Below, one piece after another: positions 1-5,531 of a stretch of 6,416 nt of DNA. Within the stretch, counting starts at the first letter, position 1. Every line of letters begins with the position of its first letter. The DNA comes from Clostridiales bacterium (GTDB lineage: Bacteria > Bacillota > Clostridia > Tissierellales > Sedimentibacteraceae). The stretch is taken from NCBI GenBank assembly GCA_003497505.1, contig DNNV01000112.1:1-6416 (forward strand), in the 5' to 3' direction. The translations under genes and the position numbers were made by a program. Under the pieces are notes generated by a model. It was not told where the DNA came from and made no database searches. It saw only the letters and a program-made list of their open reading frames with translations.

Positions 1-1
1 T

Positions 2-544
2 ACTTTCTTCATGACTTTTGTTCTTTATATTTATCATTTTATAAATTTTCTTTATTTTAATCTTATAATAATACCAAATATATTGAATCTTATGCTGTAT
101 TCATCAGCATGGAAGGGAGCATACGTGTACGGCTCTTCCGGATTTGGAGATTTCAAATCATTATACAGGGGAATTATGCTTTCGGCTGCGACATTTCTTA
201 TAATTCCCGTAATGCTGCTGAGCTGTGCTATTTATCTGATTCTTTTCAAGGGCAGATTTATAATGGATATGACTGTTTTCATACTTGCAAACATCGCGGT
301 GCTTCCAGTCATGGGAAGATTGAGCCTGAAGTCTCTCCCATTTTCAATGGCCTTGGATGATTCTAATCAAAACAAGAACTTTGATGCATTTTTTGCTTCA
401 TTGGGTATTGTTACCTGTACAGCTGCGATACATGGAGTCTCACATATTGTACCAATTGGTATATACATCTGTGCCGCGTTAATGATAATAAGTATACCGC
501 TGAGTTGGAGATTTGTCGTACCGGAAAAAATAAAAGGAATATAA
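2..544 (+). CDS. C-terminal part of a multi-spanning membrane protein, probable ABC-exporter-type permease (5' end outside window)
   Basis: The reading frame is open from the left edge (Thr-Phe-Phe precedes the first Met at position 11), so this is most likely the tail of a longer gene. The first in-window ATG has no convincing ribosome binding site. About 180 residues are visible. Counting from that Met, hydrophobic stretches lie near residues 1-30, 57-79, 84-102, 126-147 and 149-166, which suggests four or five membrane helices. Between the first two is a segment with SSAWKGAYVYG followed by a Gly-Asp-Phe-Lys linker, and a LPFSMAL motif lies near residues 109-115. That pattern recalls the C-terminal half of large clostridial ABC-2-like exporter subunits, where an aromatic 'aWiY' segment precedes a helix and 'LPFS' follows the next pair. 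I recall this from family patterns and could not test it by search. A cognate ATPase would be expected upstream. It ends 68 bp before the next gene, with no clear terminator between them. Confidence 0.6.
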   Translation, partial: TFFMTFVLYIYHFINFLYFNLIIIPNILNLMLYSSAWKGAYVYGSSGFGDFKSLYRGIMLSAATFLIIPVMLLSCAIYLILFKGRFIMDMTVFILANIAVLPVMGRLSLKSLPFSMALDDSNQNKNFDAFFASLGIVTCTAAIHGVSHIVPIGIYICAALMIISIPLSWRFVVPEKIKGI

Positions 545-548
545 TTGC

Positions 549-580
549 TTGTTTATTATCTGCATATTTTGGTATACAAT
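549..580 (+). promoter_or_regulatory. Candidate extended -10 promoter for the AI-2E-family gene
   Basis: TTGTTT at 549-554 is separated by 18 bp from TATACA at 573-578. The -10 box is preceded by TGG, giving the TGn extended -10 form. Transcription would start near 585, leaving a short leader before the ATG at 613. The sequence is AT-rich, so chance matches are likely, and the downstream gene could also be read through from the upstream gene. Confidence 0.4.
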
Positions 581-612
581 AATAATCAGAATTTTATTGA
601 ACGGAGAGTTAT

Positions 613-1728
613 ATGATTAATGACGGTAAAAAACAGATATCTATTGTTAAGATAATTGTTTTCACGGGAATAGTGCTTTTGGCCGTATTAAATTTCGGCA
701 AAATAATTAATATGTCATGGAAAATATACAATGTTTTGTCACCACTTATTTTAGGTGCGATAATGGCATTTGTGCTGAATATTTTGGTTGACACTTATGA
801 GAAAATATATTTTCCGAAGAGTAAGAATAAAGCAATAGTTAAGTCCCGGAGGGGAGCTTGTATATTTTTATCCATATTGACCATTGTATTAGCGGTAGTA
901 TTTTTTCTTAATATTATAATACCACAGGTTGCCAAGTTTATATCTCTGCTGATAAAGGGGTTCCCTGCAGTATATGACAGGGTCGTTGAATGGGCTTTGG
1001 AGCATGTGGATGATGTTCCTCTGCTTCAGCAAAGGCTTAAGGAGCTCAATATGAACGGAGAGGAAGTTCTGAAAAGAGGTCTGGCAATTGCGGGCAACTG
1101 GACATTCGGAACGGTTTCGCTCATAGGCTCTGCATTTGGTACAATATTCAAAATAATTGTTGCTTTGACTTTCAGTATGTACATATTGGCGGACAAGGAA
1201 AATCTGAAAAGAAAGTTTGATAAGCTATTCAGGGCATACGTGAAGAAGGAAAAAATAAAAAAACTGTATGAGGTACTTAGAGTTGCTGATGAATCATTTT
1301 CAAGCTACATTGTTGGGCAGTGTAAGGAAGCTGTAATACTTGGAATACTTTGCACAATGGGAATGGTTGTATTGGGTTTCCCATATGCAAGGGTAATAGG
1401 ACCTGTAATCGGACTCACGGCGCTTATTCCAATGGTGGGAGCATATATAGGAGCAGCACTTGGTTTTGTTTTGATAGTTACGGTTGATTCGTTTCAGGCT
1501 GTTCTGTTTCTGGCATTCATTGTTGTACTACAGCAGGTTGAGGGTAATCTTATTTATCCAAAGGTTGTGGGTGAGAGCATAGGACTTCCGGGAATATGGG
1601 TTTTTGCCGCTGTAATAGCAGGCGGCGGACTGATGGGAATACCGGGTATACTGTTTGGAGTACCTATAGCAGCAACTATTTATAAGCTGCTAAGCAAAAA
1701 AGTTAATAAAAAACTAAACTCAAAATAG
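613..1728 (+). CDS. AI-2E family transporter (PF01594 membrane protein)
   Basis: This is a 371-residue polytopic membrane protein, the usual length for the AI-2E transporter family (E. coli TqsA/PerM/YdiK, B. subtilis YtvI/YrrI relatives). Helices are visible near residues 12-30, 38-60, 82-106, 170-192, 240-258, 263-290, 295-308 and 327-358. Family landmarks are the long hydrophilic stretch between helices 3 and 4 (about 107-165), the YILADKE segment after helix 4 (190-196), FSSYIVGQ (229-236), LIPMVGAYIGAALG (271-284), the polar VEGNLIYPKVVG stretch (309-320) and the glycine-rich C-terminal helix. The start is set by GGAGAG at 603-608 just before ATG 613. Members have been linked to autoinducer-2 export, to Na+/H+ exchange or to no known substrate, so the family call is firm but the substrate is unknown. 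The next gene follows after 30 bp and is probably co-transcribed. Confidence 0.93.
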   Translation: MINDGKKQISIVKIIVFTGIVLLAVLNFGKIINMSWKIYNVLSPLILGAIMAFVLNILVDTYEKIYFPKSKNKAIVKSRRGACIFLSILTIVLAVVFFLNIIIPQVAKFISLLIKGFPAVYDRVVEWALEHVDDVPLLQQRLKELNMNGEEVLKRGLAIAGNWTFGTVSLIGSAFGTIFKIIVALTFSMYILADKENLKRKFDKLFRAYVKKEKIKKLYEVLRVADESFSSYIVGQCKEAVILGILCTMGMVVLGFPYARVIGPVIGLTALIPMVGAYIGAALGFVLIVTVDSFQAVLFLAFIVVLQQVEGNLIYPKVVGESIGLPGIWVFAAVIAGGGLMGIPGILFGVPIAATIYKLLSKKVNKKLNSK

Positions 1729-1741
1729 CTAGGGTAACTTT

Positions 1742-1757
1742 ATGCCGAAGGAGGCAT
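1742..1757 (+). promoter_or_regulatory. Ribosome binding site inside a small inverted repeat
   Basis: AAGGAGG at 1748-1754 lies 4 nt before ATG 1759. It is flanked by ATGCC (1742-1746) and GGCAT (1753-1757), which can pair as a 5-bp stem with a 6-nt loop (GAAGGA). Part of the Shine-Dalgarno sequence would sit in the loop and part in the stem. The stem is short, so any effect on translation is speculative. Confidence 0.45.
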
Positions 1758-1758
1758 C

Positions 1759-2157
1759 ATGGAAGAAAAAAAGAAATTAGAAACGATAGATGAATACATT
1801 GCGGAATATCCGGCAGAATTACAGGTAAAAATGCAGGAACTAAGGGAATTTATAAAGAAATGTGCCCCGGAGGCTACGGAAAGAATCAGCTGGGGTATGC
1901 CAACATTTTATATTCAGGGTAATTTAGTTCATTTTGCAATGAACAAGGGATATATAGGACTGTATCCCGGCGAATCGGGAGTTTCGGTGTTCATAGATGA
2001 TTTAGCTGATTACACAACCACAAAGGGGTCAATTCATCTGCCGCTGAATAAGTCCATGCCCTATGATTTGATTAAGAGAATTGTGGAATACAGGGTAGAT
2101 GAAAATAAGAAAATTGCCCAGGAAAGACTGGAAAAAAAGAAAAATAAGAAAAAGTAA
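1759..2157 (+). CDS. DUF1801 / YdhG-like small protein (annotated 'iron chaperone' in homologues)
   Basis: This is a 132-residue soluble protein of the DUF1801 (YdhG-like, PF08818) fold. Diagnostic stretches are TIDEYIAEYP at 9-18, the helix LQVKMQELREFIKKCAPEA (21-39), the family signature ERISWGMPTF (41-50), the aromatic strand KGYIGLYPG (63-71), and TTKGSIHLPLNKSMP followed by LIKRIVEYRV near the end. The C-terminus is a lysine-rich tail (roughly residues 116-132). The B. subtilis relative YdhG/Fra has been described as a frataxin-like iron-handling protein. That is the source of the 'iron chaperone' label, but most members are uncharacterised and no metal ligand set can be asserted from sequence alone. 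A strong AAGGAGG site supports the start. The gene lies 30 bp behind the AI-2E gene and is closed by a strong hairpin. Confidence 0.88.
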   Translation: MEEKKKLETIDEYIAEYPAELQVKMQELREFIKKCAPEATERISWGMPTFYIQGNLVHFAMNKGYIGLYPGESGVSVFIDDLADYTTTKGSIHLPLNKSMPYDLIKRIVEYRVDENKKIAQERLEKKKNKKK

Positions 2158-2165
2158 TGTATGCT

Positions 2166-2213
2166 ATAACCCCACTTTTCAAAAAATATTTTGAAAAGTG
2201 GGGTTATTATAAT
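2166..2213 (+). terminator. Strong intrinsic terminator hairpin
   Basis: Arms 2166-2184 and 2189-2207 pair perfectly over 19 bp around a 4-nt loop, with a GC core (CCCCAC/GTGGGG) near the base. The downstream tract is T-rich but broken by A (TTATTATAAT), so release may rely on hairpin strength. It begins 9 bp after the DUF1801 stop codon and separates that unit from the sigma-factor operon. Confidence 0.8.
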
Positions 2214-2275
2214 ATTTCAAAAATGAAAATATGACTTTACTTACTCTAATATACAGAAAGGGAGGTACGGATGCA

Positions 2276-2755
2276 ATGTTTGGAGCGAAAAGTATTGACA
2301 AGGATAAATACATATCATTGATAGCTGAAAATAAAGAAATGATGTACAGGATTGCATTTGGTTATCTTCATGATGAAACTAAGGCTTTGGATGCTGTTGA
2401 TGAGGCTTCGTATCTGGGATATGTTAATTTAAGCTCCTTAAGGGAGCCTCAATATCTCAAGACATGGATTGTACGAATACTTATTAATGAGTGTCACAAA
2501 ATTTTAAGGAAGAGCAAGAGAGAGTTTTATGTTGATGAAATTCCTGAAAACAGCAGGGACTTTGGTGAAGATACGGTACATTTGAAGCTGGCGTTAAACA
2601 ATCTGCCCGAGGAATTGAAAAGGATAGTAATTCTAAGATATTTCGGTGGTTACACTATATGTGAAACAGCAAGGATTCTGGAAATTCCGGAAGGAACTGT
2701 ATCCACCAGAACCAGAAAGGCCTTGGAAATACTCAGGGTAGAATTTTCAGATTAG
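2276..2755 (+). CDS. ECF-like sigma-70 family RNA polymerase sigma factor
   Basis: From ATG 2276 this encodes 159 residues, a typical size for an ECF sigma factor. It contains sigma region 2 (about residues 11-80, with YRIAFGYLHDETKALDAVDEA and LKTWIVRILINECHKILRK) and region 4 (about 106-155, with NLPEELKRIVILRYFGGYT, then the helix-turn-helix ICETARILEIPEGTVSTRTRKAL). I prefer ATG 2276 to the in-frame ATG at 2231 because AAGGGAGG at 2259-2265 lies just upstream of it, the N-terminus then matches the family, and ATG 2231 has no ribosome binding site. An out-of-frame ATG at 2271 sits between the ribosome binding site and the true start. The anti-sigma gene begins 13 bp after the stop codon, so this is a sigma/anti-sigma pair resembling the SigV-like clostridial sigma factors usually found next to DUF4179 genes. 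Target promoters are not identifiable here. It would direct RNA polymerase to an envelope-related regulon when the partner releases it (inference). Confidence 0.92.
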   Translation: MFGAKSIDKDKYISLIAENKEMMYRIAFGYLHDETKALDAVDEASYLGYVNLSSLREPQYLKTWIVRILINECHKILRKSKREFYVDEIPENSRDFGEDTVHLKLALNNLPEELKRIVILRYFGGYTICETARILEIPEGTVSTRTRKALEILRVEFSD

Positions 2756-2768
2756 GAGGGAGTATGTC

Positions 2769-4157
2769 ATGTCAGATAACAACGAAAAATTCAATAAATT
2801 AATAAATGAATCTTTTAAATATCCTGAGAAGCTGTCCGGTACAGAGGACAGACTGAGGATGCGTATAAATAAACATAGGAGTAAGAAAAGAAGTTTTGTT
2901 GCTTCAATATCTGCTCTTGCAGCATCGCTGATGTTTGTTTTACTTGTGAACACAAGCACAGTCTTTGCAAATGTGGTTGCGGAAATGCCTGTCATAGGTC
3001 AACTTGCCGAATTTGTAAAATTAAATAAAAGCCTCAGCAAGGCAATTGAGAATGATTATGTGCAGAAGGCTAATCTGATTGCATGGGATGGAGATAAAAG
3101 CCTTTTTTTACCCTATGTTATTGCGGATGAAAAAAATTTAGTGTTGTTTTTACGTTTACCTGATGGATATAAGCTCGAGGACGGAGATTGGATTAATATA
3201 TTCATAGACAATATGGCAGACGGAAAAACCGGAGAAAAAATAGAAGGTTACAGCTATTCATCCAGTGGAATATCTGCAGATACCATAAAGGATAATAGCT
3301 TTGCAATTATTCAATGCTACTTTGCTGATGGAAATCTTCCGAAATCCCTGGACATCGAGTTAGAAATGAACCATGAGAGCAGAACATCGGAACATAAAGA
3401 AGAGACATCCATATATGATGAATATGAACCCGAAATGCATTTGGAAAAAATGGGGATATTCAAGTTCAACTTGGATTTGGACGATTTTGCGGAACCTATT
3501 ATTTATGAAATAAATGAGAAGCACACCGTAATGGGACAGCAAATTGTTGTGGACAATATCAAGGTGTATCCTGCCGGAACTGAAGTGAATTTTCTATTTT
3601 CCGATGACAATACGGCTTGGATTAAAGGAATTGACGCGGAGGTGCTTCTTGAGAACGGTTCAGTTTACAAAGGAAATGGTAATGGAATCAGTGCAATGCA
3701 CTATGCCGAAAATAAAGGTATGAGTGTCTTCATTGAATCAAACTACTTTGACAAATCCGAAAAACAAAAGCAACAAAAGCTTGTAATCAAAGCGGTACGT
3801 GTGTTGAACAAGGACGAGGAATACATCACCGTGGATGTTGACAACAAAACCATTGAACCAAAGGTCAAAGGGATGGAATTAAAGCAGGTAATCAGTAAAT
3901 CGGGAAGCGCAACCTTGGTGTTTTTTACAGAAACTGAAAAGGGCGACAGTTTCGGAATGTTCGACTTTAAATACAGAGACACGGAAGGGAATGAATATGA
4001 GCTCAAATCAGAAGGAACCTCACCGGGAAATAACGGCATGGAAACAATGATTACGATAAAGCCTCCTGCGGACGGGAAGGTTATATTGAAAAGGGCACTG
4101 ACTCCGAGAATATATCCGAATAAACCTATAACTATTGATATTCCAATGCCTAAATAA
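2769..4157 (+). CDS. DUF4179 domain-containing membrane-anchored anti-sigma factor
   Basis: This is a 462-residue protein with three parts. A short basic cytoplasmic N-terminus (1-42) should bind the sigma factor. A single transmembrane segment spans about 43-60, inside the DUF4179 signature (FVLLVNTSTVFANVVAEMPVIGQ, near 56-78). A large extracytoplasmic C-terminal region of about 390 residues follows; its second half (about 240-350, from YEINEKHTVMGQQIVVDNI) resembles the DUF5643-type beta domain commonly found in these proteins. No zinc-binding anti-sigma motif (HxxxCxxC) is present, so binding is by another fold. Start ATG 2769 is preceded by GGAGGG at 2755-2760, which overlaps the sigma stop codon and suggests translational coupling. 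An out-of-frame ATG at 2764 lies 5 nt upstream. The role as anti-sigma factor follows from gene pairing and family knowledge; the signal sensed outside the cell is unknown. Confidence 0.88.
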   Translation: MSDNNEKFNKLINESFKYPEKLSGTEDRLRMRINKHRSKKRSFVASISALAASLMFVLLVNTSTVFANVVAEMPVIGQLAEFVKLNKSLSKAIENDYVQKANLIAWDGDKSLFLPYVIADEKNLVLFLRLPDGYKLEDGDWINIFIDNMADGKTGEKIEGYSYSSSGISADTIKDNSFAIIQCYFADGNLPKSLDIELEMNHESRTSEHKEETSIYDEYEPEMHLEKMGIFKFNLDLDDFAEPIIYEINEKHTVMGQQIVVDNIKVYPAGTEVNFLFSDDNTAWIKGIDAEVLLENGSVYKGNGNGISAMHYAENKGMSVFIESNYFDKSEKQKQQKLVIKAVRVLNKDEEYITVDVDNKTIEPKVKGMELKQVISKSGSATLVFFTETEKGDSFGMFDFKYRDTEGNEYELKSEGTSPGNNGMETMITIKPPADGKVILKRALTPRIYPNKPITIDIPMPK

Positions 4158-4174
4158 AAAATGTTATAATATTT

Positions 4175-4214
4175 GAAAAAGGTTTCGGTTACACAGTCAA
4201 TTGGAACCTTTTTC
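4175..4214 (+). terminator. Intrinsic terminator after the sigma/anti-sigma operon
   Basis: GAAAAAGGTTTC (4175-4186) pairs with GGAACCTTTTTC (4203-4214), a 12-bp stem including one G-T wobble. Two G-T and two A-T pairs could extend it into the loop. The A-tract on the left arm and T-tract on the right arm are typical of terminators. It lies 17 bp after the anti-sigma stop. Confidence 0.75.
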
Positions 4215-4230
4215 TAATTAATCCGTCTTA

Positions 4231-4259
4231 TAGACATAATACTAATTTTCGCATATAAT
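4231..4259 (+). promoter_or_regulatory. Near-consensus sigma-A-type promoter
   Basis: TAGACA (4231-4236) and a perfect TATAAT (4254-4259) are separated by exactly 17 bp, one mismatch from the housekeeping consensus. Transcription would start near 4266, about 32 nt before the ATG at 4298. The preceding terminator insulates it, so it should drive the small ORF and the membrane protein gene downstream. Confidence 0.75.
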
Positions 4260-4279
4260 TAAATTATAAGAGAGCTCTC
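4254..4279 (+). repeat. Two adjacent palindromes overlapping the -10 box and start region (possible operator)
   Basis: TATAATT-A-AATTATA (4254-4268) is a perfect 7+1+7 inverted repeat that includes the whole -10 box. GAGAGCTCTC (4270-4279) is a perfect 10-bp palindrome just after the expected transcription start. Either could bind a dimeric repressor, or the second could fold at the 5' end of the mRNA. AT-rich palindromes arise easily by chance, so only the position makes them notable. Confidence 0.4.
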
Positions 4280-4297
4280 AGAAGTGCTGGAGGAATA

Positions 4298-4381
4298 ATG
4301 CTGTTTGACGTAAATGAGGACAGCGATGACGAAACAAGTATTGTGTCAATGATATACTATATTATTTCGGGGAAGGAGTGA
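4298..4381 (+). CDS. 27-residue small ORF with acidic N-terminus and hydrophobic C-terminal half
   Basis: ATG 4298 is preceded at 4-nt spacing by GGAGG (4289-4293), and the frame runs 27 codons to TGA 4379-4381. The product begins MLFDVNEDSDDE, an acidic stretch with six Asp/Glu in residues 4-12. It ends in a hydrophobic segment (SIVSMIYYII, about residues 15-24) followed by SGKE. That hydrophobic run is too short for a confident transmembrane helix. The ribosome binding site of the next gene (AAGGAG, 4373-4378) lies inside its last codons, and the gap to the next ATG is 7 nt, which suggests coupled translation. It may be a small membrane-associated protein, a leader peptide controlling the next gene, or a remnant of a longer gene. 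I do not recognise a family. Confidence 0.5.
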   Translation: MLFDVNEDSDDETSIVSMIYYIISGKE

Positions 4382-4388
4382 AGACAAT

Positions 4389-5030
4389 ATGTACTTTTAC
4401 GTAATTTATATAATCATTTTGATTTCTTCTTATGTTGCATTAATATACAAACATGAAAGAAACGAGAAGACCAGAAGGAATAAAGAGATTTTGTCCATAG
4501 GAAAAAACAGAACGATTTCAGTAATTGGTATCATATTCATTGCTTTAATCTTGTTTTATTTAGCTGTAATTGCTTTCAGAGCAAGAGATGTGTTCAGAAG
4601 CTTCAACAGTTATTTTACCAGTATTTTTCAACTGCTTAATATCAAATATATCGAAATGCTGATGGATTATTTTACTGATGAAGTGAAGGTGGCTCATCTA
4701 TTTAAAATGTCAAGCTACAGAAATCTTCTTTTTAAAGGCTACATACAAATTCCTATGCTGCTTATTATTTTTGCACAAATGAGTTATCGAGAAAGCAGAG
4801 AAAATATAATTTATGAAGATGGAATGATGCTGGAAGGAAGACTGTGGGAATGGCAGGAGCTGGCAGGCTTTAAATGGAGCGAAAAAAATAACTGTAAGCT
4901 GATTTTTTCATATGAATCAAAGCTGCTTTTGACAAAACTACACATTAAAGTCAAGGTAAAGCAGGAGGACAAGGAAAAGATAAATGAAATTTTATCACAG
5001 TACCTTACAATAGAGGAGCAAATAAAATAG
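4389..5030 (+). CDS. Membrane protein with DUF5673-like C-terminal domain
   Basis: This is a 213-residue protein with probable helices at 1-20, 43-63 and 116-131. Between helices 2 and 3 lies a loop of about 50 residues rich in aromatics and charge. A soluble domain covers about 138-213: it begins NIIYEDGMMLEG, continues with LWEWQELAGFKWSE, and ends in alternating strands and a helix (KEKINEILSQYL). That pattern (a strand with 'I.e.Gi', a tryptophan-centred 'W.e...f.W', beta strands, then a short helix) resembles DUF5673-type domains found in small clostridial membrane proteins. I make that call from memory, so it is tentative. The start uses AAGGAG at 4373-4378, 10 nt upstream. It is probably expressed with the 27-codon ORF from the promoter at 4231-4259. 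Function is unknown. Confidence 0.8.
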   Translation: MYFYVIYIIILISSYVALIYKHERNEKTRRNKEILSIGKNRTISVIGIIFIALILFYLAVIAFRARDVFRSFNSYFTSIFQLLNIKYIEMLMDYFTDEVKVAHLFKMSSYRNLLFKGYIQIPMLLIIFAQMSYRESRENIIYEDGMMLEGRLWEWQELAGFKWSEKNNCKLIFSYESKLLLTKLHIKVKVKQEDKEKINEILSQYLTIEEQIK

Positions 5031-5053
5031 GACGGATTACATTGAGATCCGCC
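5031..5053 (-). terminator. Weak hairpin in the convergent gap, better suited to the minus-strand operon
   Basis: CGGAT (5033-5037) pairs with ATCCG (5047-5051) around a 9-nt loop. Read as minus-strand RNA, a G-U wobble and a further G-C pair extend it to 7 bp, and it is followed by a T-rich stretch (CTATTTTATTT). Read as plus-strand RNA, the extension fails at an A-C mismatch. It probably helps terminate the minus-strand operon, but the stem is short. Confidence 0.4.
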
Positions 5054-5074
5054 ATATTTCATTATTCTTTCATG

Positions 5075-5314
5075 TTATTCATTCTCATACATAAGCTCAT
5101 ATTCATTGCTCGAAACATCCCTGTAAATACGCTCAATTTCCGGTTCCATAAGAGCTTTGACATCCTCTGCATATGTGAGTCGTACACATATACCACAGCT
5201 TGAACTGAGCTTTCTCGGCACGGGCTGCAGCAGGCAGGGGATTTTCATCTTCTGCATTTTGCTGTCAAATTTAATAGCTCCCGACTGAGTGTGAAAAACT
5301 ACTGTGTATTTCAT
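5075..5314 (-). CDS. DUF3343 domain protein (putative Se/S carrier)
   Basis: This is a 79-residue soluble protein of the DUF3343 family (PF11823, described as putative Se/S carrier-like). It starts MKYTVVFHTQSGAIKFDSKM, the usual beta strand followed by the 'tq.Ai..e' helix. It continues with PCLLQPVPRKLSSSCGICVRL (residues 26-46), which corresponds to the family's 'PvPr.iSs.CG' signature. Cys27, Cys40 and Cys43 are present, and Cys40 in the CGIC motif is the likely carrier residue (inference). The start codon overlaps the tusA stop by 4 bp (ATGA), and the ribosome binding site (AGAGGA) lies inside the end of tusA, so translation is coupled. Family members co-occur with YedE and TusA-like genes in selenium-using anaerobes and are thought to shuttle selenium or sulfur. 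It is the last gene of the operon here. Confidence 0.88.
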   Translation of the reverse strand: MKYTVVFHTQSGAIKFDSKMQKMKIPCLLQPVPRKLSSSCGICVRLTYAEDVKALMEPEIERIYRDVSSNEYELMYENE

Positions 5315-5520
5315 TTTGTTCCTCTCACAACAAATGTATCGTCTTCTTCTTTAATTTCAACGTTGAATCCGTTGCTTGAAAGATATTTTTTCACATTGGT
5401 TTTAGAAGTATTGTTATCTGTTAAAACTTCGATTTTATCGGCTGCAGGATTGCTATCCAGTGCCTTTTTCGTCATCAGTACCGGTTGTGGGCAAGATGTT
5501 CCACATGTATCTATTCTCAT
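5311..5520 (-). CDS. TusA-family sulfurtransferase-like protein
   Basis: This is a 69-residue protein of the TusA/SirA/YedF fold (PF01206). The defining CPxP motif is present as TSCPQPVLMTKKAL, with the carrier Cys at residue 10. It is followed by the strand KIEVLTDNNTSKTNVKKYL and the terminal strands VEIKEEDDTFVVRG. TusA proteins relay persulfide sulfur, and related proteins handle selenium, from one cysteine to another. The longer YedF form has an extra DsrE-like C-terminal domain that is absent here. The ribosome binding site AGAGGTGG lies just upstream and spans part of the 11-bp gap to yedE. Position between a YedE transporter and a DUF3343 protein points to selenium or sulfur delivery, not tRNA thiolation, as its role (inference). 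Confidence 0.92.
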   Translation of the reverse strand: MRIDTCGTSCPQPVLMTKKALDSNPAADKIEVLTDNNTSKTNVKKYLSSNGFNVEIKEEDDTFVVRGTK

Positions 5521-5531
5521 TGTTCCACCTC

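Noticed and set aside
2224..2252. TGAAAA, 17 bp, TAATAT as a promoter for the sigma operon
   Set aside because: The -35 is poor, and the predicted transcript would begin at the ribosome binding site, leaving almost no leader. It is not supported as a feature.
2231..2275. Earlier in-frame ATG (2231) as start of the sigma factor, adding 15 residues
   Set aside because: It has no ribosome binding site, the added residues do not match sigma factors, and the real GGGAGG site lies inside this stretch.
2747..2995. Minus-strand open frame of 82 codons opposite the start of the anti-sigma gene
   Set aside because: It is a mirror of the hydrophobic and signature codons of the DUF4179 gene, without any start signal.
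3766..3781. Short tandem repeat of CAAAAGC within the anti-sigma gene
   Set aside because: Two copies only, encoding a Lys/Gln-rich linker; ordinary low-complexity coding sequence.
5075..5520. Possible in-frame UGA selenocysteine codons in the selenium-linked carrier genes
   Set aside because: The tusA UGA stop overlaps the next start as a normal ATGA junction, the DUF3343 gene ends in UAA, and both proteins have their expected full length with Cys at the key positions.
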